NCBI RefSeq assembly: GCF_029846255.1
Contig: NZ_JARVWQ010000002.1
Span: forward strand, 620,001-684,000
DNA length: 64,000 nucleotides
Direction: 5' to 3'
Source of the DNA: Amnibacterium sp. CER49
Lineage (GTDB): Bacteria; Actinomycetota; Actinomycetes; Actinomycetales; Microbacteriaceae
Shown: piece by piece, positions 41,252-50,045 of the stretch
Position numbering within the stretch: the stretch's first letter is position 1
How the letters are laid out: the number at the start of each line of letters is the position of its first letter
The notes under the pieces: model-generated
The model's input: only the letters and a program-made list of their open reading frames with translations
What the model was told of the DNA's origin: nothing
Database searches by the model: none
Program-made: the position numbers and the translations under genes

Positions 41252-42241
41252 TCAGCGGCTCTGCACGCGGACGCGGCGGCCGGTCCGGGCGGCCTCCGTC
41301 GCCGCCTCCGCCAGGGCCAGCGCCTCGCGGCCGTCGAGCAGGGTCGGCGAGGGTGCGACGCCCGCCTCGATCGCGGTGATGAACGCGTCCAGCTCCGCCG
41401 CGTATGCCGCGGCGTACCGCTCGAGGAAGTCGTGCAGGTAGGGCCTCGTCGCCCCGGCGCTCGCGGCGGTGAAGGCCTGGACCGCGGTCTCGACCACGTT
41501 CTCCTGGCGCAGGGACCCGTCGCGCCCGAACGCCTCGATGCGCTGGTCGTACCCCGTGGCGGAGTGCCGGGAGTTGATGATCGTGGCGACGGCCCCCGAG
41601 ACGCCGTGCAGCGTGACGACCGCGGCGTCCCACTCGTCCTCGACGGACCTGTCGAGGTGCTGGCCGACCGCGCTCACCTCGGCGACCTCGCCCAGCATGC
41701 TGCGGGCCGTGTCGAGGTCGTGGATCGTCATGTCCTTGAAGATCCCGCCCGACCCCGCGAGGTAGGCGGCGGGGGCGGGCGCGGGGTCGCGGCTCACGAT
41801 GGTGAGCTGCTCGAGCGGCCCGATCTCGCCCGCGAGCACCCGGCCACGGAGGTCGGCCGTCGCGGGGTCGAACCGCCGGTTGAAGCCCACCATCACCCGC
41901 GAGGCCCGGTCGCCCACCGCCGCGATGCAGCGGTCGGCCCGCGCGAGGTCGAGGTCGATCGGCTTCTCCACGAACACGGCCTTGCCGGCCTCCACAGCGG
42001 CGAGCACGTGGTCGACGTGGAAGCGGGTCGGCGAGCCCACCACGACCGCGTCGACCGACGGGTCGTCGAACACCGCGCCGGCGTCGGCGACGACCCGGGC
42101 GCCGTGCCCGGCGGCGATGCGCTGCGCGGCGTCCTCCATCGGATCCGCGACGACGACGAGGCGTGCGTCGGGGTGCGCCGCGATGGAACGGGCGTGCACC
42201 GCGCCGATCCGTCCGGCGCCGATCATGGCGAAGCTGATCAT
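41252..42241 (-). CDS. iolG: myo-Inositol 2-dehydrogenase
   Basis: A 329-residue Gfo/Idh protein: IGAGRIGAVHARSIAAHPDA (Rossmann), FVEKPIDLD (EKP, Lys about 94), MVGFNRRFDP and GGIFKDMTIHDLDTARSML (the Asp-x-x-x-His active-site helix of inositol dehydrogenases). It oxidises myo-inositol to 2-keto-myo-inositol with NAD. ATG 42241 follows AGGAGGAGG, an excellent ribosome site. It lies between iolD and iolE. Confidence 0.85.
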   Translation of the reverse strand: MISFAMIGAGRIGAVHARSIAAHPDARLVVVADPMEDAAQRIAAGHGARVVADAGAVFDDPSVDAVVVGSPTRFHVDHVLAAVEAGKAVFVEKPIDLDLARADRCIAAVGDRASRVMVGFNRRFDPATADLRGRVLAGEIGPLEQLTIVSRDPAPAPAAYLAGSGGIFKDMTIHDLDTARSMLGEVAEVSAVGQHLDRSVEDEWDAAVVTLHGVSGAVATIINSRHSATGYDQRIEAFGRDGSLRQENVVETAVQAFTAASAGATRPYLHDFLERYAAAYAAELDAFITAIEAGVAPSPTLLDGREALALAEAATEAARTGRRVRVQSR

Positions 42242-42326
42242 GGTCCTCCTCCTGGGACGTACCGACCGTGTGCTCCCGCCGGCGGCCCGGCCGGGCCGAC
42301 GCGGTGCCGGGGAGCTGCGACGTCGT

Positions 42327-44267
42327 TCAGCCGAGCAGCGGCTTCTGCCGCGCGACCCCGCGCTCGTAGGCGGTCCGCGCATCGGTGGTGCTCGGCAGCT
42401 CCGAGATCGCGGCCACGGGGACGTCCCACCAGCCCTCGCCGTCCGGTGCGGGGACGAGCGGGTCGGTCTCGACGTGCACGAGGGTGATGCGGTCGGCCGC
42501 CTTGGCCGCGCGCACGGCCTCGGTCAGCCGCTCCGCCGCACCGGGACCGCGCGGGACCTCGAGCACGTCGACGCCGTAGGAGCGCGCGTTCGCCGCGAGG
42601 TCGACCGGGAGGTACTGCTCGTCGAGGAAATCGAAGGTCACGGGGTCCTGGGTGCGGTACCTCGTGCCGAAGCGGTTCGAGCCGACGGATTCGGAGAGGT
42701 TCCCGATGGAGGCGTAGCCGTGGTTCTGCACGAGCACGACGACGATCTTGATGCCCTCCGCGACGGCGGTGAGGAGCTCGGTGTGCAGCATCAGGTAGGA
42801 GCCGTCGCCGACCATCACGAGCACGTCGCGGTCGGGTGCGCCGCGGCGGACGCCGATGCCACCGGCGATCTCGTAGCCCATCGTGGAGAAGGCGTACTCG
42901 ACGTGGTAGCCGAGCGGGTCGCGCACCCGCCACAGCTTGTGCAGGTCGCCGGGCAGGGACCCGGCGGCCTGGACGAGCACGTCGGTCGGGTCGCTCGCGG
43001 CGAGCACGGCGCCGATCACCTCGGGCTGGCCGGGCAGCTCGGCGCCGCTCGGGGCGAGCGCCCGGTCGACCACCGCGTCCCAGGAGGCCTTCTCCGACGC
43101 GACCCGCTCGGCGTGACCGGCCGCGACCTCGTAGCCCTGGAGCGCTGCCGTCAGCGCCTCGAGCGCGCTGCGCGCGTCGGCGACGACGGGCAGCCGCGTG
43201 CCGTGCTTGTAGGCGTCGAACGGGGCGACGTTGATGTTGACGAACCGCACGCCCTGCCGCTGGAACGCCGTCCGGCTCGCGGTCGTGAAGTCGCTGTAGC
43301 GCGTCCCGACGCCGACCACGAGGTCGGCGCTCGCCGCGATGCGGTTGGCGGCGGTCGAGCCGGTCGCGCCGATCCCGCCGAGGTACTGCGGGTGGTCCCA
43401 CGGCAGCGATCCGACCCCGGCCTGGGTCGCCCCGACGGGGATGCCGGTCGCCTCGACGAAGGCGGCGAGCTCCTGCTCGGCGCCCGAGTAGAGCACGCCG
43501 CCGCCGGCGACGACGATCGGCGCCCGGGCAGCGCGGACGGCCGCGACGGCGCGGGCCAGCTCACCGGGCTCCGGCACGGGGCGGCGGAGATGCCACTCAC
43601 GCGGTTCGAGGAACTCGACGGGCACCTCGAGCCGCTCGGCCTGCACGTCCTCGGGCAGCGCGATCGTCACGGCACCCGTCTCGGCGGGATCGGTGAGCAC
43701 CCGCATCGCTGCGAGCGCGATGGAGAACAGCTGCTCGGGCCGCTGCACGCGGTCGAAGAAGCGGGACACGGGACGGAACGCGTCGGTGACCTGCAGCCCG
43801 AGGTCGTGGGGGTGCTCGAGCTGCTGCAGCACGGGGTCGGCGACCCGGGTCGCGAACGTGTCGCTCGGCAGCAGCAGCACCGGCAGCCGGTTCGCGGTGG
43901 CGAGCGCCGCGCCCGTCAGCATGTTCGCGGCGCCGGGACCGACGGACGCGGCGGCGGCGAGGGTGCCGCGCCGGCGGTGCATGCGGGCGTAGCCGACCGC
44001 CTGGTGCACCATCGCCTGCTCGTTGCGCGCCTGGTGGTACGGCATGAGGCCGGGCTGCGCGAGGTGCGACTGCAGCAGCGCCTGGCCGAGGCCGGCGACG
44101 TTGCCGTGGCCGAAGATGCCGAGCGTGCCGGCGATCGTGCGCTCGCGGACGTCGCCGTCGACGGTCCACTGGTTCGCGAGGAACTCCACGAGCGCCTGCG
44201 CGACGGTCATCGTGCGGGTCCGGGGCGCGTCGTCCGCGCCGGTCGCGGTGGGCAGCGTGCTCGTCAT
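42327..44267 (-). CDS. iolD: 3D-(3,5/4)-trihydroxycyclohexane-1,2-dione acylhydrolase
   Basis: A 646-residue thiamine-diphosphate enzyme of the acetolactate synthase superfamily. TMTVAQALVEFLANQW starts the Pyr domain, GHGNVAGLGQALLQ follows, and VMVGDGSYLMLHTELLTAV (about 490) is the ThDP/Mg motif. It hydrolytically opens the inositol-derived cyclohexanedione ring to 5-deoxy-glucuronate. Length and order (iolA-iolB-iolD-iolG) match other inositol operons. Its ATG overlaps the iolB stop. Confidence 0.92.
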   Translation of the reverse strand: MTSTLPTATGADDAPRTRTMTVAQALVEFLANQWTVDGDVRERTIAGTLGIFGHGNVAGLGQALLQSHLAQPGLMPYHQARNEQAMVHQAVGYARMHRRRGTLAAAASVGPGAANMLTGAALATANRLPVLLLPSDTFATRVADPVLQQLEHPHDLGLQVTDAFRPVSRFFDRVQRPEQLFSIALAAMRVLTDPAETGAVTIALPEDVQAERLEVPVEFLEPREWHLRRPVPEPGELARAVAAVRAARAPIVVAGGGVLYSGAEQELAAFVEATGIPVGATQAGVGSLPWDHPQYLGGIGATGSTAANRIAASADLVVGVGTRYSDFTTASRTAFQRQGVRFVNINVAPFDAYKHGTRLPVVADARSALEALTAALQGYEVAAGHAERVASEKASWDAVVDRALAPSGAELPGQPEVIGAVLAASDPTDVLVQAAGSLPGDLHKLWRVRDPLGYHVEYAFSTMGYEIAGGIGVRRGAPDRDVLVMVGDGSYLMLHTELLTAVAEGIKIVVVLVQNHGYASIGNLSESVGSNRFGTRYRTQDPVTFDFLDEQYLPVDLAANARSYGVDVLEVPRGPGAAERLTEAVRAAKAADRITLVHVETDPLVPAPDGEGWWDVPVAAISELPSTTDARTAYERGVARQKPLLG

Positions 44268-45151
44268 GCGTCGTGCTCCTTCGGGAGGTACGGGAGGCGG
44301 GGGTCGGACCGCTGGCCGAGCCAGGTGTCGCGGACCCACCCGTGCGCGGGGTCGTCGCTGATCCGCCAGGCGCGCTCGGGGTCCGGTCCCGCCATCACGT
44401 TCAAGTAGTACAGGTCGTACCCGGGCGCCGCGGCGGCCGGGCCGTGGTAGCCGAACGGCACGAGCGCGATGTCGCCGGTGGTCACCACGGCATCGGTGTC
44501 GATCTCGCCGGCGGGCGACGAGTAGGCGGCGAAGAGCCCGAAGGGCGCGGCGCTTCGCGGCGCCGCCACCCCGCGGCTGACGGCGGCCTCGAAGTAGTAG
44601 ATCTCCTCGAGCCGGCTCTCGCCGGGCGTGGCCTCGTCGTGCTTGTGGGGCGGGTACGACGACCAGTTCTCGGCGGGCGTCACGACCTCGCAGACGATCA
44701 GCTTCTCGGCCGGCAGCGCGCCAGGGGTACCGAAGTTGTGCACCTGCCGGGTGGACCTGCCCGCGCCGCGGATCTCGACCGGGACGTCGCGCCGCGGCAG
44801 GTGGACGGCCGGCAGCACCGCGGTCGCGGCAGCCTCGGCGACCGCGACCCGGCCCTCACCCTCGATGCGGGCGCCGGTGCCGACGCCGAGGTAGAGCACG
44901 TCCGTCGGCCCGTCGAACACGGAGGCCCGGCCGGCGAGCGTCCAGCGGTGCGCATCGGCGGTGACGGTGAACGAACCGGCGAGGGGCACGACCATGCGTT
45001 CGACGGGCGCCGCCGGCAGCGCGATCGTGCCGTCCAGCTGCGCGACGCGCAGCCCGGTGTGCTGCCAGCCGGGCAGCGAGCCGTCCACCACCGACTCCCA
45101 GCCGTCGCGCGCCAGCGAGCCTCGTGGGAACAGCCACTCGTTCACCGTCAT
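44264..45151 (-). CDS. iolB: 5-Deoxy-glucuronate isomerase
   Basis: A 295-residue double-cupin of the KduI/IolB family. WSSYPPHKHDEATPGESRLE (about 164-183) holds the conserved His/His/Glu metal site, EEIYYFE follows, and GDIALVPFGYHGPAAAAPGY supplies the last His. It isomerises 5-deoxy-glucuronic acid to 2-deoxy-5-keto-gluconate, the substrate of the IolC kinase. That kinase is not in the window. Confidence 0.92.
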   Translation of the reverse strand: MTVNEWLFPRGSLARDGWESVVDGSLPGWQHTGLRVAQLDGTIALPAAPVERMVVPLAGSFTVTADAHRWTLAGRASVFDGPTDVLYLGVGTGARIEGEGRVAVAEAAATAVLPAVHLPRRDVPVEIRGAGRSTRQVHNFGTPGALPAEKLIVCEVVTPAENWSSYPPHKHDEATPGESRLEEIYYFEAAVSRGVAAPRSAAPFGLFAAYSSPAGEIDTDAVVTTGDIALVPFGYHGPAAAAPGYDLYYLNVMAGPDPERAWRISDDPAHGWVRDTWLGQRSDPRLPYLPKEHDA

Positions 45152-45208
45152 CGACGTCCTTCCGGATGCGCCGGCACGGACCGGCGTCCGGTCCGTGCCG
45201 CGGCCCTG

Positions 45209-46741
45209 TCAGTTCTGCGGGAAGCCGAGGTCGACGCCGCCATGGCTCGGGTCGAGCCATCGGGAGGTGATCGCCTTCTGCTGCGTGAAGAACTTCACGC
45301 CCTCCGCACCGTGGGCCTTCGTGTCGCCGAAGAACGAGTCCTTCCAGCCGCCGAAGGAGAACGTCGCCACGGGGACGGGGATGGGCACGTTCACCCCGAT
45401 CATGCCGACCTCCACCTCGTGCTGGAACCGCCGGGCGGCGCCGCCATCGTTCGTGAAGATCGCGGTGCCGTTGCCGAAGGCGCCGGCGTTGATGAGCGCG
45501 ACGCCGTCCTCGTACGAGGCCACGCGGACGACCGAGAGGACGGGCCCGAAGATCTCCTCGCGGTAGACGCGCGAGGTGGTCGGCACCCGATCGAGCAGCG
45601 TCGGGCCGAACCAGAACCCGTTCGGGTCGCCGTCGGCCTGCACGTCGCGCCCGTCGACGACGACGTCGGCCCCGTCCTCGATCGCGATGTCGACGTACGA
45701 GGCGACCTTGTCGCGGTGCTGCTTCGTCACGAGCGGCCCCATGTCGCACGACCGCCGGCCGTCCCCGATCCGCAGGGTGCTCATGCGCTCGCGGATCCTG
45801 GCGACCAGCTCGTCGGCGACCGGCTCGACGGCGACGACGACGGAGATCGCCATGCACCGCTCCCCCGCGGAGCCGAAGCCGGCGTTGATCGCGGAGTCGG
45901 CGACGAGGTCGAGGTCGGCGTCGGGCAGCACGAGCATGTGGTTCTTCGCGCCACCGAGGGCCTGCACCCGCTTCCCGTGCTTCGCCGCCGTCTCGTAGAT
46001 GTACCGCGCGATCGGGGTGGACCCGACGAACGAGATCGACCGGACGTCCTCGTGCGCGAGCAGCCCGTCGACGGCCACCTTGTCGCCGTGCAGCACGTTG
46101 AAGACGCCGTCCGGCAGACCCGCCTCCGTCCACAGCGCCCCGAGCCAGTTCGCCGCGGAGGGGTCCTTCTCGCTCGGCTTCAGGATCACGGTGTTCCCGG
46201 CCGCGATCGCGATCGGGAAGAACCACATCGGCACCATCGCCGGGAAGTTGAACGGCGAGATGATGCCGACCACCCCGAGCGGCTGGCGGATGGAGTAGGC
46301 GTCCACCCCGGTCGAGACCTGCTCCGAGAACTCGCCCTTGAGGTGGTGCGCGAGCCCGGTGGCGAACTCGACGACCTCCTGCCCCCGGGTGATCTCGCCG
46401 AGCGCGTCGGAGACGACCTTGCCGTGCTCGGCGGTGATGATCTCCGCGAGCTCCCCCTTGCGGGACTCGAGCAGCTCGCGGAAGCGGAAGACGACGGCCT
46501 GCCGCTTGGCGAGCGACGTGTCGCGCCAGGCGGGGAACGCGGCCTTCGCCGCCGCGACGGCCGCCGCGATGTCGCCCTCGCCGGCGAGCGCGACCCGCTT
46601 CGTGACCGTCCCGAGCGCGGGGTCGTAGACGTCGGCGGTGCGCTCGCCGGTGCTCTCCACCGTCCTGCCACCGATCCAGTGGGGCACCGTCGGGAGGGCG
46701 GCGGTGCCGCCGGGAAGGAGGTCCGGCTGCGTGACGGTCAT
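45209..46741 (-). CDS. iolA: CoA-acylating (methyl)malonate-semialdehyde dehydrogenase
   Basis: A 510-residue aldehyde dehydrogenase of the MmsA/IolA branch. FNFPAMVPMWFFPIAI is the branch-specific strand, FVGSTPIARYIYETAAKHGK the cofactor loop, and SAGERCMAISVVV (about 300) contains the catalytic Cys. It converts malonate semialdehyde to acetyl-CoA and CO2, the last step of inositol breakdown, and also serves valine degradation. First large gene of the inositol operon. Confidence 0.92.
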   Translation of the reverse strand: MTVTQPDLLPGGTAALPTVPHWIGGRTVESTGERTADVYDPALGTVTKRVALAGEGDIAAAVAAAKAAFPAWRDTSLAKRQAVVFRFRELLESRKGELAEIITAEHGKVVSDALGEITRGQEVVEFATGLAHHLKGEFSEQVSTGVDAYSIRQPLGVVGIISPFNFPAMVPMWFFPIAIAAGNTVILKPSEKDPSAANWLGALWTEAGLPDGVFNVLHGDKVAVDGLLAHEDVRSISFVGSTPIARYIYETAAKHGKRVQALGGAKNHMLVLPDADLDLVADSAINAGFGSAGERCMAISVVVAVEPVADELVARIRERMSTLRIGDGRRSCDMGPLVTKQHRDKVASYVDIAIEDGADVVVDGRDVQADGDPNGFWFGPTLLDRVPTTSRVYREEIFGPVLSVVRVASYEDGVALINAGAFGNGTAIFTNDGGAARRFQHEVEVGMIGVNVPIPVPVATFSFGGWKDSFFGDTKAHGAEGVKFFTQQKAITSRWLDPSHGGVDLGFPQN

Positions 46742-46775
46742 GAGGGTGTCTCCTGATCGGGATCGGGCGCGGGGG

Positions 46776-46889
46776 TCAGCGGGCGAGCGGGCGGACATCG
46801 CCCGTGTCGAGGCCGCCGAGGGGCGCGAGCCCGCCCCCGCGGGTGGCGGCCGGCTCGACGTCGCGCGCGCTGAAGGGAAGGTCGGTCAT
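46776..46889 (-). CDS. Small open reading frame before iolA, 37 codons
   Basis: ATG 46889 with GAGGT immediately upstream opens a 37-codon frame (start MTDLPFSARDVEPAATRG) ending 34 bases before iolA. No motif is recognised. It could be a leader peptide or the eroded end of a larger gene. The rest of the 46890-47059 gap holds only the transaldolase leader. Confidence 0.25.
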   Translation of the reverse strand: MTDLPFSARDVEPAATRGGGLAPLGGLDTGDVRPLAR

Positions 46890-47059
46890 ACCTCGGTGTA
46901 CTCGCCTCGTCGCGCGGGGACGGCCTCGAGGGCCGGCTTCGGATTGGATGTCGTGACAGGGACGAGCGTACGGTCCCGGCGGGCGACGCCCCGATCCGCC
47001 TCGTCGAGGGGTCGGGCGCCCGGCGGACGTGCTCGTCCACCTGGTACACCGGAGGAACG

Positions 47060-48163
47060 ATGACGCTCTCCACGCACCCGGGACCTGACCGGACCGACAC
47101 GCTCCCGCTCCGCCTCGCCGCCGACACGACGCCCACGGCGCTCTGGAACGACTCCGCGGATCCGGTCGAGCTCGAGCAGTCCATCGCCTTCGGCGCGGTC
47201 GGCGCGACCTGCAACCCGGTCATCGCCTGCACGGCGATCACCGCCCACCTCGACGAGTGGGGACCCCGGATCCGGCGGCTCGCGGACGAGCATCCGACCG
47301 CCGGTGAGTCCGAGCTCGGCTGGCGTGCGGTCGAGGCGCTCTCCGTGCAGGCGGCGAAGCTGCTCGAGCCCGCGTTCGAGGCGAGCGGCGGGCGCAACGG
47401 GCGGCTGTCCGTGCAGACCGATCCACGGCTGCACCGGGACGCCGCAGCGCTGACCGAGCAGGCGGTCCGCTTCTCCGGGCTGGCACCGAACATCATCGTG
47501 AAGATCCCCGCCACGAGGACCGGCATCGAAGCCATCGAGGAGGCCACCTACCGCGGCGTCAGCATCAACGCGACCGTGTCCTTCACCGTCGCGCAGGCCG
47601 TGCAGGTCGCCGAAGCGATCGAGCGCGGCTTCGCCCGCCGCGAGGCCGAGGGACTGCCGATGCACGAGTTCGGCTCCGTCTGCACGATCATGGCCGGCCG
47701 CCTGGACGACTGGCTGAAGGCCTGGGCCGCGAAGAAGCGCGTGCTGATCGAGCCGGGCTACTTCGAATGGGCGGGGGTCGCCGCGCTGAAGAAGGCGTAC
47801 CGCCTCTACCAGGAACGCGGCTACCGGGTCCGCCTCCTCTGCGCGGCCTTCCGGAACAGCCTGCAGTGGAGCGAGCTGCAGGGCGGCGACCTCGTGGTGT
47901 CCCCGCCGTTCGACTGGCAGGCGCGCATCAACGAGAACCGCATCCCGGTCCGCCCGCACGCCATCGACGAGCCGGTCGACCCCGAGATCATCGCCACCCT
48001 GCGGGAGCGGGTGCCCGAGTTCGTCCGCGCCTACGACGAGGACGGGATGACGATCGCGGAGTTCGAACGCTTCGGCGCCACCGTCAGAACGCTGCGGCAG
48101 TTCCTCGAGGCCGACGCGCAGCTCGACGCCCTGGTGCGCGACATCCTCATCCCGGCGGTGTGA
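47060..48163 (+). CDS. Transaldolase-family protein
   Basis: A 367-residue TIM-barrel of the transaldolase family. LWNDSADPVELEQSIAFGAV and GATCNPVI are the N-terminal family blocks ('T-x-N-P-x-x'), and NIIVKIPATRTGIEAIE (about 150) carries the Schiff-base Lys. It is longer than fructose-6-phosphate aldolases (about 220) and near the length of Tal. ATG after GGAGGAACG. Divergent from the inositol operon. It may serve an aldol cleavage in this or the deglycosylation pathway, or be an ordinary pentose-phosphate enzyme variant. Confidence 0.82.
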   Translation: MTLSTHPGPDRTDTLPLRLAADTTPTALWNDSADPVELEQSIAFGAVGATCNPVIACTAITAHLDEWGPRIRRLADEHPTAGESELGWRAVEALSVQAAKLLEPAFEASGGRNGRLSVQTDPRLHRDAAALTEQAVRFSGLAPNIIVKIPATRTGIEAIEEATYRGVSINATVSFTVAQAVQVAEAIERGFARREAEGLPMHEFGSVCTIMAGRLDDWLKAWAAKKRVLIEPGYFEWAGVAALKKAYRLYQERGYRVRLLCAAFRNSLQWSELQGGDLVVSPPFDWQARINENRIPVRPHAIDEPVDPEIIATLRERVPEFVRAYDEDGMTIAEFERFGATVRTLRQFLEADAQLDALVRDILIPAV

Positions 48164-48176
48164 CCTCGCCCCTCCG

Positions 48177-48908
48177 TCACGCCGTCCGGCGACGCAACGT
48201 GACGGAGCCGAGGGCCGTGAAGGCGACCGCCCAGGCGAGCACGACCGCGACCTCGCGCAGCACGGACCCGGAGTCCGTGGTGCCTGCTGCGTGCTGGAAC
48301 GCCTCGATGGCGTGGGTGAGCGGGAGCCAGTCGGAGATGGCGCGGAGCACGTCGGGCATGCGGTCGCGCGGCACGAAGATCCCCCCGAGCAGCGCCTGCG
48401 GGAACACGAGCAGCGGCATGAACTGCACGACCTGGAACTCCGTGGCGGCGAAGGCGCTGGCGAAGAGCCCGAGGGTCGTGCCGAGCAGCGCGTTGGCGAC
48501 CGCGACGAGCACGAGCAGCCAGGCGTTCCCCTGCACGCTCAGCCCGCACACCCAGACGGCGAAGCCGACGGCGATGAGGGACTGCACCACCGCCAGCAGT
48601 CCGAAGGCGATCGCGTAGCCGACGATGAAGTCGAACCTGCCGAGCGGTGTCGTCATCAGGCGTTCGAGCGTCCCTGAGCGCCGCTCGCGCAGCGTGGTGA
48701 TGCTGGTGATGAGGAACATGATGATGAAGGGGAAGAGACCGAGCAGGTCCGGACCCACCGCGCTGAACAGCCGCCCGTCGTTGAAGATCCAGGCCATCAG
48801 ACCGATCAGCAGGCTCGGGACCACGAGCAGCAGCCCGACCGTGCGCGGGTCGTGCCGGATCTGCTCGAGCACACGCCGTGTCGTCGCCGCTGTCAGCCGT
48901 GGGTTCAT
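48177..48908 (-). CDS. ABC-2 type exporter permease
   Basis: A 243-residue membrane protein with about six hydrophobic segments. RRSGTLERLMTTPLGRFDFIV is the conserved ABC-2 loop, and PQALLGGIFVPRDRMPDVLR the typical last extracellular loop. Its ATG overlaps the ATPase stop. It forms an exporter with the gene at 48905, perhaps for a drug or lipid. Confidence 0.9.
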   Translation of the reverse strand: MNPRLTAATTRRVLEQIRHDPRTVGLLLVVPSLLIGLMAWIFNDGRLFSAVGPDLLGLFPFIIMFLITSITTLRERRSGTLERLMTTPLGRFDFIVGYAIAFGLLAVVQSLIAVGFAVWVCGLSVQGNAWLLVLVAVANALLGTTLGLFASAFAATEFQVVQFMPLLVFPQALLGGIFVPRDRMPDVLRAISDWLPLTHAIEAFQHAAGTTDSGSVLREVAVVLAWAVAFTALGSVTLRRRTA

Positions 48909-49624
48909 GCGACCTTCCCTCCCGCGAGGGCGAGGAAGGCGTCCTCGGCGTCCTCGGTGCCGGTGAGGGCGAGCAGCCCCTCGGGGGTCTCATCGGCGAG
49001 CAGCGCCCCCTCGCGGAGGATCAGGATCCGGTCGCACCGGCGGGCCTCGTCCATCACGTGACTGCTCACGAGGAGCGTCACCCCGCGGTCGGCGAGTCGC
49101 CGGAACAGCGACCAGAGGTCCGCCCGCAGGACGGGGTCCAGCCCGACGGTCGGCTCGTCGAGCACGAGCAGCTCCGGCGTCCCGAGCAGCGCGACCCCGA
49201 GGGACACGCGGCTGCGCTGGCCGCCGCTCAGCCGGCCCACCATCCGGTTCGCGTGGTCCTCGAGGTCGACCTCCGCCAGCACCCGGGACGGATCCCCGGC
49301 CGGGGCGCCGAGCACGCGGGCGAAGTACCGAAGGTTCTGCTCGACGGTCAGATCGTCGTAGACGCTGCCCGCCTGCGTCGCGTACCCGACCCGCGCCCGG
49401 AGCGAGCGCGAACCAGCCGTGAGCCCGAGGACCCGCAGGGTGCCGCTCCGGATCCGCTGGCTCCCTGCGACGGACCGCATCAGCGTGGTCTTCCCGCTGC
49501 CGCTCGGCCCGAGCAGCCCGACCACCGAGCCCGCTGGAACCCCCAGCGAGAGGTCGTGCAGCACCTCCCGCCGCCCGCGGACCACGGTCAGCCCCCGCGC
49601 CTCCACTGCGAGCGCGTTCACCAT
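48905..49624 (-). CDS. ABC exporter ATPase
   Basis: A 239-residue ATPase: GPSGSGKTT (Walker A, about 40-48), Q-loop in YATQAG, LSGGQRSR (signature, about 132) and LLVLDEPTVGLD (Walker B, about 153), then SSHVMDEA with the switch His. Start ATG 49624 abuts the truncated FMN reductase fragment on the other strand. Drives the ABC-2 permease. Confidence 0.92.
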   Translation of the reverse strand: MVNALAVEARGLTVVRGRREVLHDLSLGVPAGSVVGLLGPSGSGKTTLMRSVAGSQRIRSGTLRVLGLTAGSRSLRARVGYATQAGSVYDDLTVEQNLRYFARVLGAPAGDPSRVLAEVDLEDHANRMVGRLSGGQRSRVSLGVALLGTPELLVLDEPTVGLDPVLRADLWSLFRRLADRGVTLLVSSHVMDEARRCDRILILREGALLADETPEGLLALTGTEDAEDAFLALAGGKVA

Positions 49625-49639
49625 GCTTGGAAGAAAGCA

Positions 49640-49915
49640 GCCGGACGTACCGCCGTCAAGACCGTGCTGGACGCGCTCGACCGGCACGCCCTCGTCGTCG
49701 AGCACCAGATGCGACCGCTGTTCGCCTTCTTCCAGTCCCTCACCCTGCCGCTCGGCATCTTCGCCAACGCCGGCGACCTCGACGCCTCCGGCATCCGCGC
49801 CCCGGCGCTGCGGGAACGCATCGACACCGCGGCGGACCGCACCGCACCGATGCTCGCCGCGCACCTCCGGCCGCGCCCGCCGCTCGTCGCGGTCGGGAGG
49901 CCGGACACGTTCTGA
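49640..49915 (+). pseudogene. FMN reductase (MsuE/SfnE-like), 3' fragment
   Basis: In one frame this stretch reads DALDRHALVVEHQMRPLFAF then FQSLTLPLGIFANAGDLD and RERIDTAADRTAPML to a TGA at 49915. This resembles the C-terminal half of NADPH-dependent FMN reductases that feed two-component flavin monooxygenases. The N-terminal flavodoxin-like half, including the FMN-binding loop, is absent: the similarity stops where the ABC ATPase begins on the other strand. The fragment sits 130 bases upstream of sfnG, the usual place of its reductase partner. Confidence 0.65.
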
Positions 49916-50045
49916 GGGAAGCGGGCTTCCCTCGCTCGACGGCGGATCTCACGTGGCCTCCGCCTCGGCCGCATCGTCGCCGGGCGGGGTCACGAGTCGA
50001 AACAATCCGGCGCGACCCGGGACGCCGCCTCTACGGTGTCGCGTC

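Noticed and set aside
46738-47547. Antisense frame across iolA leader and transaldolase
   Set aside because: Ser/Arg-rich shadow with no recognisable motif, opposite a gene with clear transaldolase motifs.
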